Origin: Pithys albifrons albifrons | Lineage: Eukaryota > Chordata > Aves > Passeriformes > Thamnophilidae | Assembly: GCF_047495875.1 (NCBI RefSeq) | Contig: NC_092497.1 | Span: 60,921,477-60,985,476, forward strand | Direction: 5' to 3' | Length of the DNA stretch: 64,000 bases | Shown: in pieces, positions 49,341-63,339 of the stretch | Layout of the letters: each line of letters opens with the position of its first letter | Numbering within the stretch: the first letter of the stretch is position 1 | Made by a program: the position numbers and the translations under genes | The notes under the pieces: model-generated | Databases searched by the model: none | What the model saw: only the letters and a program-made list of their open reading frames with translations | What the model was told of the DNA's origin: nothing

Positions 49341-52265
49341 CTGCAGGACACAAGAAGAAAACAAAGGTCACCTATTTTCCATTCTTTATCTTAAACAGAA
49401 AATATCTCATCTAATCCACCTACTGGTGCCAACCCACCACTGTCCAACCGGCAGCCTACTTACTCTGCAGTCAGATTAAAAAAAAAAAAGTACAGAAGTT
49501 TTCACATTAACACACATAAAACCAAGAAAAAATGTCTTCAGTTACTCTAAAAGATAAATAGAAGGTACAAAGATCTGGAAGAATCGACAGTAAAACTCTA
49601 ACTATACAAGTTAGATGTAATTTTGACTAAGCCAGGAAAGTTTTAATTCAGTGACATAGATTACTCAGCAGGATTTGTAAAATAAGGATAGAAGAAAAGC
49701 CTAGTTTTGTAAGATCTGTGCTCTCAAGGTAAGATGCAATATTACAGGCAGAACTGATCATTGCTGGGACTTCCAACATAAATTTCTGGGAGTGCAAATG
49801 GAGACAAATATCCTGAGAAACTGGAGGGAAGGTCTTCTAACAGTGTGAGGAATCACAAGACCTTCCTTTTTCAATAATATATTGATGTATTTACCAGATA
49901 TTAAATTCACTTTCAAAAGAAAAATAACTTTTAAAAGAATTTTCTTAAAGAGCATAATGAATAGCCAGTATAATTTTCTTTGGAACAACCTTGAATTTGT
50001 AAACATTAGTCATGTCTGTATATTTTGTAATGTAATTATAAAATAAATATGCACCTTGATCAGAACTCACATCTACTGATCTCTACTATAATTGCAACTA
50101 TCTGAGAAACTCTGCAGAAGTTAGTATTTCAATTTTTTAATAACTCTGAATAATATCTGCAGACCAGGCTTCTCCGAGAAAGACTTCACAGAAGGTTTCT
50201 ATCCAATGCCCACTAAACCAAAACAACTAAAATGAGCCTTCCAGAGCCAAAGGAAAAAAAAACCTACCTCACCTAATTACTGATGTTTCTTGCTAGGTGT
50301 TGGAATGACATTGTTAAAAACCACTCATCTGCTCAGTAAGAATATTAGATTTTTCTCTGCGAAATCTCCATAAAAAGAACTGTTATTCTTGTCCACAGCA
50401 GGAATAAGAAGAGGAATTACTATTACAGTAACAACTCCAGCCTTTGCAGTAAGAAAATTGGTATATTCTGCAAACTGTGCCATGGGTACTGATTTTTCCA
50501 CCATCACCACAATAACAGTCTGCAGTTTCTGATCACAAAAAGAGGAAAACAGCTCCAGTGCCAAGGAAAGGACCTCAGAGGCCAAAGACAACACCCAGAC
50601 AAAATCTGAATGGTGAAATTCAGGCCTGTGGCTGGAGCCAAACACGTGGCCCTGGCTTCTCCTCCAGATCTCAGCAGCTGCTAGCTCCACTGGGAAAAAC
50701 ACCACTGGCATCATGACACCAGCAGAGCTATTCCTGAATTTCCACAAATGCACTTCATCTCAGCTTGGAAAAGAACAAAAGCCTGGTCTGGCATGTCATC
50801 CTTGAAAAAGGCACCCCTGACCTTGGTTTTGATGCCTTGCATTCATATTTTCAGTATCTGACAGACATTTCTCAGGTGTCTTTATATACATTGAACAACT
50901 GCAAACCCTAAATAGAAGGATAAAGCTTTTTATAGAGTCCATGGGAATGCATGCTTGCTGGTGCCTAGACTAACTTTAACCCATTGGATGTAAACTTTGT
51001 CATGCTTTAACTCTCTCCCCAATAAGCTTTCTTCTCACTGTTTTCCAACAGAATATCTGAGATTAGAATGATAGGAATGGGATATTATACCAAAAGAACA
51101 GCTCTAACCTCCTTAAAAATGATGAAAAGAGAAGAATTTATTCTTTTTACTCATTTCTCATAATGCAATGAAGACATTACCATCATTGCATATTTTCCTG
51201 CTTCATACTTGCAGTACTTTTTCAGGGAAGGCATGTATGCCAGCAAAATGAAATGTGCATTGCAAACAGTTTTTCAGAGAATGACGTCATATTTCTTAGA
51301 TGGAAAAATTAAGTCAAAAATAATTGCACACAAATAAAAACTACTTGAAATTTTAGTTTTTCAGATACATATATAACACACCATGAAATTTGGTATAATG
51401 CCCATTCCCATTCATACACAAGTTACTGTGCCTTGTTATTCTAAAATAGACTTGAAAGGAGGACTAGTTTTTATGTTATATTAAGTGCCGTTGAGTCATA
51501 CTTGTAACATCAATAATATAAATAATCTTTGCTTAATACACACCACTTTAGAGAAATCTAAATTTTACATAAACTCCAGACAGAGGTCCCAACATGGCTC
51601 ATCACGCTATTTTTGGTTACTAGCTGTGTTTGAATATAGAGCTTGAGCACTCATGGCAAAAGAATAACCAAGTGGTAGACAGATAGTTCCTTTCTAACTG
51701 ATTGCATACTATCAAGTATGCAAGATATAATATCCACTTCTGAAGAGGTCACTACTGATGCATGAATGTAGATAAATAAAATGAAAATTCTTCACTTCAG
51801 GTTTAATTACATCCTCCCTTAAAGAACAGATGCACTCATATTGATGTAATTAGTAATTATTGAAAGAATCTTTTCTATGGCAGACTTTGTGGTTGAAGGC
51901 TGCCAATAGCCTTTCAAATCTGCAAACCTCCTGATGAAGGTGTTGTCATACTCTACACATAGTCAAGAGTAAGACATAAAGTCTTGAGCACATGACAAGA
52001 TATCCCTCAGCGAAGCAAAGAGTGTTTAGCAGAGTCTTCAGACTGACTTTTCAGCTTCTTCTTTACATTAACTTCCATACTGCTCCTGCGTTAACTGTTC
52101 AGAATGGTCATCCATATACAGTTCTTTAGATAAAATCAGTCCCATCAGTTTTGCTCTGTTTTGAAATGAATGCATAAGACATTAGGATGTCTTCAGACAC
52201 TGCTTAAAATTAATCATAATGCAACATTAAAAGAAGTGAGCTCTCAGTTGGCTGGAAGAACTCAC
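49341..52265 (-). other. EPB41L4A intron
   Basis: Intron of 2.9 kb. A minus-strand open frame of 142 codons at 50325-50753 is not recognised and is not called as a gene. No repeats are evident. Confidence 0.7.
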
Positions 52266-52363
52266 ACTGAATTATATATGCTCCCAGCTGTGCTGCAGTG
52301 TTGATCGGACAAGGTAAGCGGCCCTGCAAAACATCTTGCTTTACCTGCAAGAAAAACTGATAC
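52266..52363 (-). CDS. EPB41L4A: EPB41L4A exon, FERM lobe F2
   Basis: This 98-nt exon encodes [19 protein letters not shown] and then [13 protein letters not shown]. This is the start of the acyl-CoA-binding-protein-like helical F2 lobe, with the FERM signature LQVKxDxLxGRLPC. The acceptor is tttag|G and the donor T|GTGAGT, a near-consensus site. Relative to the human protein as I remember it, the only changes are conservative (V to I, A to I). Confidence 0.96.
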
Positions 52364-55300
52364 CTAAAACAGAGAGAGAAAACAAAGTTATTTCAAGTCT
52401 GATGCACCATTTAATATATCAAAATCACCCAGCAACTGTAGACATACCATGTACCATAGTTATGTGACAGTAAAATCCTGTACTCCTCTCTGAATGACTT
52501 TTCCCATACTAACTTTGAAGTAACAACTAAGATTAATTTAGTGAAAGAACCTAGATAAGGGAACATTCCGTAGCTTTCCCATCTGCTTATAACTTGCAGA
52601 TGCAAATAATTTTCCCCCTAAAAATGTCATTTCTCTCTTTCGACTTTCATGGAGCAGTGAGGAAGAGAGGGAGAGACCTAGGAATCAGAAAAAAATTAAC
52701 AAGAAATCTATCAAAGGGCCAAGGTTTAAACCTGATCCATGGATCAGCATAAAGGAGAACTGACTATTGGATACTTCTTTATTCAAATATTTTCTCTCCA
52801 CATACTAGAGAATCAACTGTAACGCAGGAAGCATGTTTGATGGAGTCCATACCTCCATGAAAGAGAGGGGTGGGTATACCACCAGCACCTAACTTCATCT
52901 GTCATGGCATAGAGTACTGTCCTTGGAACAGAGACAGTGGGGGTAAAAAAGTAATTTTCAAAGTCAAACCTGTTTCTGCAATTGATAAAGCACATACTGA
53001 GACCACTTACAGTGACTCAATATGCACAAAACCAAAGACAAGGAAACAAGTCATCATACAAAGGATGTGCTTGGTTTTGCAACTCACCATAATAATTTGT
53101 AAGAAATCTTTTAACACTGTTTGTATTGTGTCCAGTTTTATTACATTTATTCAGTGTTTTACATCATCCTAAGAGAATTTCTTGCACTGAGCTCCTACAA
53201 AAGGTAACAATACTGAGAAGGTAACTTTTAACAACAAAAAAAATTGGTCCTCCATACAAGCACATAGCTTTTCTTTATTCACTAGTTCAGTTTTATCTAC
53301 ATAGAGCCATTTAGCCTCTCTGCAAATAATTTATTCTGTGTTGGTACAAGTTATTTATGAAAGCACCTTGTAATGATCTGTAAGTTCAAAGCACACCTAC
53401 ACTCATTTCAGGGAATTTTACATACTGTAGCTGACTCACAAAACTTTTAAGATCTAAGAAAATTTACCAGACTTTTCAGACCAGATGAGTCTCTGAATGA
53501 AGATGCCAGTGCCTTTCTAACGATCCCCTAGAATTTGTGCTGTGGCAGATATTGTAACAGGAATGTTCATCTTCTAAAGAATGGTTAATTTTCTCTACTT
53601 TAAAGAAACAGGGTATTGCATAAGAATTTTCTGGCAATGTCATTAGGCAACAAAGAACATACACTCAGTGTTTCTTCACTCAGCACTACTTATAGCTTAT
53701 GCTTGCAGTCCTACCTACACAAATCTCTGCATGAATTATGATAATGACAAAGAGGGTTTAACATCTACTGTGGAGTACACAACATGTTCTTTTCAACATG
53801 AAATGCACTTCTGATATGGCCCTGCATTTCTGTTAGCACTTCCCCATCTGTACCAAGCAGAGCTTTGTACCAGATGATTCTACAAATTTATTTTCCTTGG
53901 AGCAGGCACCTAGATTTCTGCATTCTCACAGCGTAGTCTCAAAATAAAGCACCATAGGAATCTTCAAAACACACCACCTTCCCGCAAAAAGCAGTCAGAG
54001 CCAAATGGTAAGTGTTTAAGTGACTCCTATAAAGTGAACAATCTCAATTCCCACTGAAGACACTAAGTTCCTCACAAAACTAGGCCTTTTGTCCAAACCT
54101 GTACCTAAAGCACTCTCATCTTCTGTGCTATCAAGTTTGTCATGTATGTATCACAGTGTCTAAGTGCCAGTTTGCTCCAGCAAACACATCCAGCAAACCC
54201 TGCAGTATTAGTTTTTGCCTAGAAGACAGACAGATTTTGATGCAAAGCAATTACAAATTTGACAGGTTTTCATTATTTGCAGAGTAATCATGTAACAGCA
54301 CAGATCATCAACATCTAATAACAAGAGAGTTGGCTCTTATACCCATTAAAGTAATAAATACATGCTTCAATCAGTTAGCACAAAATAGTTAACACACCAC
54401 TGGAACTACAAACCTAGGCAGAAAATTATTAGTATAAATAAAAATCAGACCTTTAGCACCTGGTAAGTGGAAGGACCTTTAACGGTCCCTTCCAACACAA
54501 ATTATTCTAAAGAGGTGGTGGTGGTATTTTAATTTTTTTTTCCTTAAACAAATAAAAGCCTTCCTTCCAAGATTTAAGAGCCTATAGGAATAAAAGCTTA
54601 AAAATGCTGAGGGCATTTGATTAATCAATGTGTTTAGTAGAGTACTGTCAATACAAACCTATCTGAGGCCCTCCCTCATCTGAGGTGCCAATTCTACATA
54701 ACCAAATACTGACATGAACAGAGGCTTCCCAATCACATTACAACATTTCTTGGCTGTGTTCACACACTCAATCAGCAGTGCAGACCACTGACTGACTTTT
54801 ATCACAGGTCAAAGCGAAACAATTTTTGCAAAATCAGCCCCCTGCATCTATCCTGCCTCTCATAAGGAAGTCACAACAGATTCAGTGGCCAAAGATGCCT
54901 TTTTCGGGCTATCTGTCTTTCCCTGTGAGCAGGATTTAAAGAGCCTCCTGAAAAGTCCAAGAAAACTGCATCAAACTTCCATGGTACAGTGTTGGGATTC
55001 ATACATTTTCAGGCTAGCAAACTAAAGACAAATTTGCAGGTGACATCTTCTAAGATAAGAATGGAATTTTTCTAGAGACCTTGAGCTGGTGCAGAAGTGA
55101 GAGACAAAGCCTGTAGAAGCCCCATGGAGTAACACACTTAAGAATTCTTTAATAACGTCAAAAATACAATAAATAAGACTGCTTGGATCCAGCAGCTTTG
55201 TGAAATATATATTGCTTAATAATTAGCTATAGCTGTGTGACATTAGATAGTTTGCATGGTGTGTGGAAGTTTTAAATCTGTGTGTAACTGTGTGAAAAAT

Positions 55301-56544
55301 TAATTCTGCATATAGTCCCTGCTGTAACTGGTATATTCCTGCTCAAGAATAGTTAAAAATCTGTTAATGTAAACATAGCTAGTTCTTCTTCCCTTTTTTC
55401 CATGACCACCTGGTAACTGTAACTCATGACAATGAGGACCAAGAAATAAACTACCAAGAAAACCCCATAAAACTAGATGCAGTTAAGTTCTTTATTTAAC
55501 GATAGAGGTCAGAGCCTCTGAAAGCCCTTAAAAAGGCTCAGTTAAGAACTGTGTCTGTGGAGTTCAGGCGTCGTGACAGTACAGGGCATCCTACTGCCAC
55601 CAACTCATGCTCTTTTACCTGCAAAGTCACAGTATTTATTATTTACACCTGGCCAGCCTCCGTCTTGTTTATTGAAGACTTCCATTCCTATTGTGCCAGT
55701 ATGGGAACAAAAGAATTTTCTCACTCCAGTACACGAAAAATACTCTGCCTGTGCTGCAACAACTGTCACTTTTGATTAAGGAAAATTAAAAACCTTGTAT
55801 GCATTCTAATGAAGTTTCATGTGTCATATTCTTGGGACATCAAAAGAAATATTTTGACATTTGTTAATGCAAGTCAGCACACTAATTTTGTCCACCTACC
55901 TACCCAAATTCTCAAATTTCCTTTTGAACATAAAACTAATTGTCTGAGACATTTTGTAAATAAACCAAACAGAAAACTCTGTGTGAGAGAGTTCAGATAA
56001 CCACATGTGTCTATGTGTCTGGGTGCATACATGTGCAAGGGTTACTATGTGCATCCTCATATTTTGCAGAGGCCAAGCTAAGCTAAAAGAATCAGAAGCA
56101 TGCAACTCTTTTAATTTCCTTTGCATAGTTTCAGGATGACCAGAAGAAATCCCCTCAAAAAACAGTTCTGGAACTTCAGCTATGGCAAATAAAGAAGAAC
56201 ATTCCCTGTATTTATATTTGATATGCAACCCCTAAACTTATAGCACAGTGTAAATGCAGATGTGACAATGCATTACTAAATAAAAGAGACAAAAAACCAA
56301 CCACAAACAGACATCAAGGCCCTTTGATTTTCGATGTACCAGAGATCACCTTTTCTTGCTGGGCTTCCAAACAGTAGTCCATACCAATCCCTGTGAAGCT
56401 AGTAGCAATTTCCTTCCTATACAGTCGTATTCAAACAAAAACACTCAAATGCTCAAGAGAAAGAAAACCAACCAAAACACACCACAACAATATGCTCTTG
56501 GACAAAATACATTACTAGTCTGAGATCAACAGTGAATACTGTAC
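52364..56544 (-). other. EPB41L4A intron
   Basis: Intron of 4.2 kb. A possible short CR1 tail lies at 54469-54511. The rest has no recognised feature. Confidence 0.7.
54469..54511 (+). mobile_element. Possible CR1 3' tail remnant
   Basis: A GACCTTTAACGGTCCCTTCC-like segment followed by AACACAAATTATTCTAAAG recalls the last 40 bp of CR1. It is very short, so this is tentative. Confidence 0.45.
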
Positions 56545-56623
56545 CTTGTTATTTCTTCTTTAAGTTTACACGGATCCTCTGCATAAAATTTAATGCCAAA
56601 ATACAGAGTGTATGGTGGACCAG
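56545..56623 (-). CDS. EPB41L4A: EPB41L4A exon, F1/F2 junction of FERM
   Basis: This 79-nt exon encodes [20 protein letters not shown] followed by an acidic-basic stretch ending EEIT. It carries the F1-F2 linker with the typical FERM pattern FxVKFYxxDP. The acceptor is ctcag|CT and the donor AG|GTAC. It starts in phase 1, completing the threonine of the upstream exon, and ends in phase 2 with an arginine codon split AG|G. Confidence 0.95.
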
Positions 56624-57715
56624 CTGAGGGAAAAAACATTTGGTGTAAAACTTAGTTGTCATGAATTGTTACTGTTATGAATTGTCACTAGTTGACTACA
56701 AAACAGCTACTGAGAAGCCTATCTTAGTATTTTGAGACTTGAAAGTTTCAGAAAAAGTGTAACATTCACATAACAATTCCATACGTCTAGACTCATTACA
56801 CATGAGGAAAAAAAGGAATTGTTATTATTATTTTTCATCTTTTATTTATTCACATCTTGTCCATCTACTTAGATTCTTGCTTACTTTGAAGTTTTTACTT
56901 TCATTTTCGTTTTAAACTTATTATTTCTCCAAGATAATATTTTGTGTTGCTTGATCTTGACCTCTAAATACCTTTTTCAATGAAGCTTTTTGAAAAATGT
57001 AATTGTGCATGAAATATGATTCTCTGTCATATGTTATAGTACTGAATATTAAGCCCTTTCACACTTTAAAATATCTTATGGAAGAACTTTAATTATGTGT
57101 CAATTCAATTAAAAACCACTTGGAAAACCTCTTCTAATTCACTTTTTAGAAATATTTTTCTCCCAAAAGGTACCAATAACTCAGTACCAAAATTCTTACA
57201 GCTACATTTATTCTATGCATGCTTCACTTCTACATCTTATTATAAAGGGTCTCCAAATCATGTTCTTTAATTACAATAAAAGCAACAGGTCTTGTATGTG
57301 CAATATCTGAACACCATAAGTAATAGCAGACACTCTATTATCAGTAAGAGACACAATTTTTATTTTCATAAGCCAGAATGAATTTATATTGGTTATGGTA
57401 TACCAGACTACGATAGAGGTATCACAGCTACTATAAATTAATTATACAAAATAAAAATTGCACCACTTGGTCTAAAATAAAATTTAAGCATACAGAAATC
57501 CTTGGACAATAACCACACAAAATACTGTAAAATGATAATACTTGCAACCTATCTGTGAAATTTTGATACAGCTAAGAACTACAGTAAGAAACTTGTTCAA
57601 GACCTATCAGCCTATTGTGACTAGAACATAAATATTGTGCAGGCTGTATGGATGGAACATTGTGTCTGTTACTTCATCTTCAGATACATCCTTTAAGTTC
57701 AAATTAAATACATAC
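56624..57715 (-). other. EPB41L4A intron (1.1 kb)
   Basis: AT-rich intron, no recognised element. Confidence 0.75.
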
Positions 57716-57767
57716 TGTTTATCAATTCTTTATGTTCAGCGAGGGTCTTTGCAGGATCCAGCCAGTA
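57716..57767 (-). CDS. EPB41L4A: EPB41L4A exon, end of FERM lobe F1
   Basis: This 52-nt exon encodes YWLDPAKTLAEHKELIN, a conserved segment near the end of the ubiquitin-like F1 lobe of the FERM domain. The acceptor reads cccacag before TAC (phase 0) and the donor is A|GTATG. The split threonine codon is completed by the next exon. It is the most 5' coding exon I can find here. The preceding exon was searched for on the minus strand of 57768-64000 and not found, so it probably lies outside the window. Confidence 0.93.
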
Positions 57768-58061
57768 CTGTGGGACAGATAATTACAGAAATTAGTTACT
57801 TAACATGAAATATCAACACAGAACAATTGCAATTCTGTAATTTTTGTATTATTGATAAATATTAGCAAACTGATACACTTCAGGCTGCTAATGACAAATT
57901 CATACCAGCTTCTGATCAGAGAAACTTGACTGTGTTCAAGTCTAACACTGCCTGTCTTCTTGGAGGTAGGGATCTTCCTAAAAGGAAATCTGTTTGGTAA
58001 GAGTCACAACTCTGGCTATTGAGAAGATGGCTCTACAGAATTATCACATTAAGTGTGACCC

Positions 58062-58201
58062 CTGAAAATGTTAAAGGCAAGGCTAGATGAGGCCCTGAGA
58101 AATCTGTTCTAGTGGGAGGAACCCCTGCCCATGGCAGGAGAGTTGAAACAAGATGATCTTTAAGGCTCCTTCCCAATTCAAAACATTCTATGATTCTGTG
58201 G
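58062..58201 (+). mobile_element. CR1 3' tail fragment
   Basis: Plus strand has a GGAGGAACCCCTGCCCATGG block, a GATGATCTTTAAGGCTCCTT block and the terminal ATTCTATGATTCTGTG units that define the CR1 3' end. Confidence 0.85.
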
Positions 58202-59102
58202 TAAGTACCCATCAAGTGTCAAGAAATTTACTAAACAAGAAGCAAACAAAAATTAATTTTTATTTTCAGAAATGGTTTCACATAGAAGGGAGAGAGGATG
58301 ACTGGAAATTTGAACCAAGGCAGGGAGGGCACAGACTCTTCCACTAAAGGGTTTACAGGACTAGATGGACAACTGTGTCAAACTGACCAACATATGGTTG
58401 GTACATCACAGAGGGATGAGCTTTTATCACAGGGGTACCCATGCTCTTTGATGAACAGACAATCTGCAGTATCATTTCTCACTGACATCAAACCTTTATC
58501 AAACATCTAATAAGTCATCCTGACCAGGGACCAGTTTTGTACTTCACATTACAGCTACACAGGTCACCAACATTCTGCTCTGGCAGTACCTCCAGCTACT
58601 TATTTCTTCCTTAGCTTGACATTTCTTTGATTCAGTTTTGAAAGAAAGTGCAGAGGGAGCTGCCAAGACCATGGTTGTCTTCATTTTCTTCAGCCATCTT
58701 CCCTCATACACAAATTGTTTCACCAGCTGAGACTGGCCCCCTATCTTAAAACGCTGGAAATAGAAAGACTGCAGAACACAGCTCCTAGAAAGAGTCATTA
58801 GAGGCAAATTGAATCTATTCACGTAGTACCCACACCTTCTTAGCTTAGGAACTACATAGGCCAATGAACAAAAGAACTTCTTACCTGAACCCCTGAACTA
58901 ACCCTATAGGGAATAAGAATAATGTAATTAAATTTAAAAAGTCTCCCCTTTCTATCCAGGGAACTTCTCTGGACTTAAAAAAAAAATAAAAAATCACTAT
59001 TTGAGTAAGTACCACAAAGAAAGGAAAACGCTGTAAAGCAATTGAGTGGAAAACTCAAGCAACTAATTTCATAAAAGGTTGTAAACAAGTCTCATTATAT
59101 CA

Positions 59103-59515
59103 GGTTCTCGAAAACATGTCTTATGAGGAGTGATTGAGAGTGGGGGTTGTTTAGTTCAGAGAAGAGGAGGCTCAGGAGGGACTTCCTTACTCTCTACAAC
59201 TACCTGAAAGGAGGTCAGTGCCCTCTGCCATATCTCCAGTGAAGGGACAAGAGGAAATGGCCTTAAATTGCACCAGGAGAGGTTCGGATTAGATATTAGA
59301 AAATAGTTTCTCACTGATAGAGTGGTCAGGCATTGGAATAAGTTGCTTGGGGAGGTGATGGAGTCACCATCCCTGGAAATGTTCAAGAGGTGTCTGGATG
59401 TGGCATTTTGGGATATGGTTCAGCAGTGGTTATGGTGGTGCTGGGTTAATAATGAGACCAGATGATCCCAAAGAACTCTTCCAACTTTGATAAATCTATG
59501 TGATTCTGTGATTGA
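59103..59515 (+). mobile_element. CR1 LINE 3' UTR, about 410 bp
   Basis: Plus strand follows the CR1 3' region in order: a GGGGTTGTTTAGTTCAGAGA segment, CTCTACAACTACCTGAAAGG, GGACAAGAGGAAATGGCCTT, then GATTCTGTG at the end. It is less decayed than the other copies here. No coding part is left. Confidence 0.9.
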
Positions 59516-62500
59516 CAAAACACAAAACCTAATAACTTCCATCACCTGCTAATTCATCTGCAACAGAAACAGCTTTTATATACCTTACTTCTGGTCATTG
59601 CTATTTCAAATTCTGAAATGTTTATTAAGAACATTTTCTAAATTCTAAAGGAAATAATTATTCAGTATATGCTTGTAACAAATACATCCAGTAACTATTC
59701 AAACATGAACCCTCTTAATTTCAAGAGAAGGTGAGGAGGAAAGAAGAAACGGTTACCCTTGTTCATGCTATTAGAATTCCAAATCAGCAACAATCTAAGC
59801 CAGTACAATAGGTTGATACAGAGATTTTACAGGCAAAAGGCAGAAAAAAAGGCAAAATAGCTCTGCAGTACACATTCTGGCTATCGATGCAGTCAGAGTG
59901 TGGTCTGACCTCCTCTCAAAACTGTCACCACAGCATGAACAGCATGCTGTCAGCATACCTTGCTTAAGTCTGACAATTTTGTGATACACCGCAAGAAATT
60001 AAAAATATCCTCTTTCAAAATCAGATCAAAATCTATTACAGAATAACTCCTTATTTAAGTTCTCCTGAACTTAACTGAAGTTGGCTTCAAGATATGTTGT
60101 CTCATAGTCTTCTTTGCAGTTTAGCTACACATGCATAGGTAGGTTGATTATTTATTTAAAAAAATGGAAAAAAAAGAATGAATATTGATGGTCAACATGC
60201 AAATTTTCAAGCAGAGTACAGAACAGTTACAGATTTCTGGTTGTCTCTCTGCAATCTGAACTCCACTGCCTCTTGGTATCCATGTGATTCACTGGCTGCC
60301 ATGAGACAAACTAGGATTTGGCCAAGACCATATGGACACATGGAGACAATGCAATCAAAAGAGAGTCGCACTGGAACTTAATTCTCACTAGGCTGTACTT
60401 GACTGGCAGTCAAATGATATTCTTTGTATGGTCCTCTGAAGGCAATTTCCAAGGTTGGGTGGGGGGACAAAATTCAAAGGGAAATCTGCAAATGGAATCT
60501 GAAGAGAGGAGAGGGAACAAATCTGTGTACTCGTATTATTAAATAGTTCTTTTCCTTCCCTCAAAGCTGAGCCAACAGGAGGAACTGCACTCTCATTCCT
60601 CACCCCTGGAAGATGGATTGCTGCTACTCATATAGAAAAAATAAGTATCGGCTGGCATGAGAAATTTGTGGGTGCACACAGGTGAGGTTAAACACTACAG
60701 CATGGTGGGGAAGAGACAAGAAACTCGTCTGCCTTTTCCTTTCTCCACTAAGTATTCTGACTTGTGGCAATGCCACAAACCCACGCTTAAAATCACTGCA
60801 TAGCTATTTACTATTTCAAAGGCTGCCAAAATTTTCCTGAAGAATGCAAAAGGTGGGGGGAGGAGCAGATGATTTTTAACATTTTATTTGTAAGCCAAAG
60901 ATGAATGGAATTTCATGGATAATGAAAAGGCATTTTTCAAGCCAAAGTCAAACAATAAAGATGAGAACATTTAGAAATCCAAGAACCCCCAACAACAGAG
61001 CACACACAGTAATGTGTATTAGATGCTTGTTAAATATTTGCACATACCTACAAACAGTGTTGGGTATAGTTACACTTTTGAGCTCATATGCTAAAATGCC
61101 AAGAGAAACGGAACAAAAAAACCCAGTGTCTTATTAATTCAATACACTTGCACAGCAGTTGCTGACAACAAACCCTACACTTGTGAATGCCAGAGCAGCT
61201 CTGATGCTCAGTCTTCACTCCTTTCTTCTGTTTGGCAGCCAATGTGCCACTTCTCAGTGCTTTCCCACCTGTCTCCTGCACACTTAGAAGCAGCTCACCA
61301 CTGCTGCAAAGAGATGGATGACCCAGCATATACCCACTTAACTGCAGGGGCCAAATTTTGTGAATCTGAAAGAAGTATTTAATATTTACAGAAGAAATGG
61401 GGGGAAAAATAATCTTTTTATATAGCTCCAGTCAATGCAACTATTCAATTAAGTGTGATGGCTACTAGTTTACTAGTTGTTCTTTACAAACATCATACAG
61501 TATTAGTTTAATAATTCTTAACTTACTTACACTGATTATAAAGGTACAATGGTATTAAAGAAAATAATTCCCTTTTAGTTTTTATGTAAAAAATATTTTT
61601 TAAAATTATATTTTAAAGTACAGCATAAAGAATGAATGGGCTTTTTTTGTCCTTTGTCTTTTTACAAATCTGGCTGCCATATAAGCCAGATGTGTAAGCA
61701 GTGTGCATCCAAGCTCCATGCAGTACTTCATATTAGCCCTTTTAAATGCCTGCAAACATTTTACCACAAATCTGGAATCTTCTTTTTTTTTGGACGTGTG
61801 TAGGGTTAAATGTGGGTCAAATTCCATAAACCCATTTGAAACAAAATATTAACTAGGTTGAAATGTTTGCTGTGGTATCAATCAATGAAATGCCTGGCGC
61901 AGAAAAATCTATCAACTTCAGACTAAATCCTGGGTTGTCTTAATTAGATTCTTACAAGACTGTACCCATCATGCCACACAGGTCAGTTTTTGTTCACATT
62001 TACAACAGGAAAAAACACAAGTTTGAGGAGGAAACGTATAATTTTTCCATTACAATCTGAAATTATTAAGAATTTTCTCCAATCTAAAACAACACTAAAA
62101 ATTAGGATTGCGTCAGTTTTTTTCTACAGATGTTCAGTGCAAAGAACCTAAACCTGCTAAGGTTCAGATGTCCCTACATACAAGTATGTATTTAATGCTT
62201 TTGCTTTTTCTTTATTAGTATCTGAAGTTATATTAACTATATTTAGTATCAGATCATCAGTATGAGTGTCCTATTTATCCTGCTGCTCTCCATTTTACTC
62301 TTACCACCTGTAATTCACGTGACCCCCAGCTTTGTCTAGGTTGTTTTAATCCATTAACATTCTTCTAAAATTTCTTGCTTATACTCAACATTCTCAGTCC
62401 CCACTTCCCACTGGCTATGCCATCTATTTTAGGAAGCTTCCTAGATAATTTAATATACCATGCTTGCGGACAAATGTAAAATCCATACAAAGAAACACAA

Positions 62501-63339
62501 AAATCCATTCAACAATAAATAAGCTACCTACAATTCAGCTGCTTTTCTGAGATCCTGATGTCAGAATATGCACTATATTGTATGCATATTCTGATTGTAC
62601 GACAGTAGTTCCCTGGAGAAAAACATTTTTGATTGCAAACAAAACCTTTCTTGAATTTTTGACCTTCTTTTTACACCTAAACCACATACAGCCTGTTCAA
62701 TCTGCTATCCTATCCAATTTGGTACATCTACTCATAGCAGGGGAAATAAAACACATCTACACTGCAGTGTGGGTGCATGATATAGAGACAAGTCTTGGCT
62801 CCAACATGATACAGCTTTCTGTGTTTGTATTTCTCCTCTTAGAACCTAAGGGAGTATCAGTATGGTGTACATCGTGATTATAACAGCTGAGATTAGCATT
62901 ACCAAATAAAAAAAGGAGAATATTTGCATTACAGGCTGCTGTGCAATTTATCGTAAAGTAAGGTCTAAAAGTATGGTTCTTTTGGGATTTGACAAGAGAT
63001 GGCCTTTGGACTTCAAAAGTACCCTATCCCTCATGAAATTCTGCTCAGCTTTTCCTGAGATATTATGCATTAAAATTGCTGTTTCCATTCTGCTTTTATG
63101 TGCCTCAAGAAAACTTGGCCTATTTCTGGAACAGTAACTATCTTGACTGTCCTGAAGACCCCTGGAAATGCCATAAAGGCAGTAGTAAAGGGACTGTGTG
63201 GAGAACGCCTGGGAGTTGCAGCACAGTGGGAACCAGGACAGTGACAGGATAGCCCTCCAGTTTACCCAGCATCTGGTCCCTCCTCCACTAAGGGAGAAGT
63301 ACATCACTGAGCCACTGTTTTCCCCAAATAGAAAATGCT

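Larger units (their letters stand above)
337..57767 (-). other. EPB41L4A: EPB41L4A gene, internal part (16 coding exons)
   Basis: This is the span of the host gene visible in the window. Band 4.1-like protein 4A is a FERM-domain protein of the membrane-cytoskeleton interface. Sixteen exons on the minus strand, each with AG acceptor and GT donor, join into one open frame of 1,400 nt (466 codons plus 2 nt). The encoded peptides match what I recall of vertebrate EPB41L4A in order and without gaps, for example HKTAGYV-like F2 sequence, [20 protein letters not shown] in F3, and GENEG...IIAPSPVK in the tail. The initiator exon and the rest of F1 should lie to the right of 64000. The C-terminal exons should lie to the left of position 1. 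No promoter or UTR is visible. Identity rests on recognition, not a database search. Confidence 0.96.

Noticed and set aside
50325..50753. 142-codon minus-strand frame as a possible gene
   Set aside because: No motif, homologue or splice context recognised; isolated inside an intron. A translated database search could overturn this.
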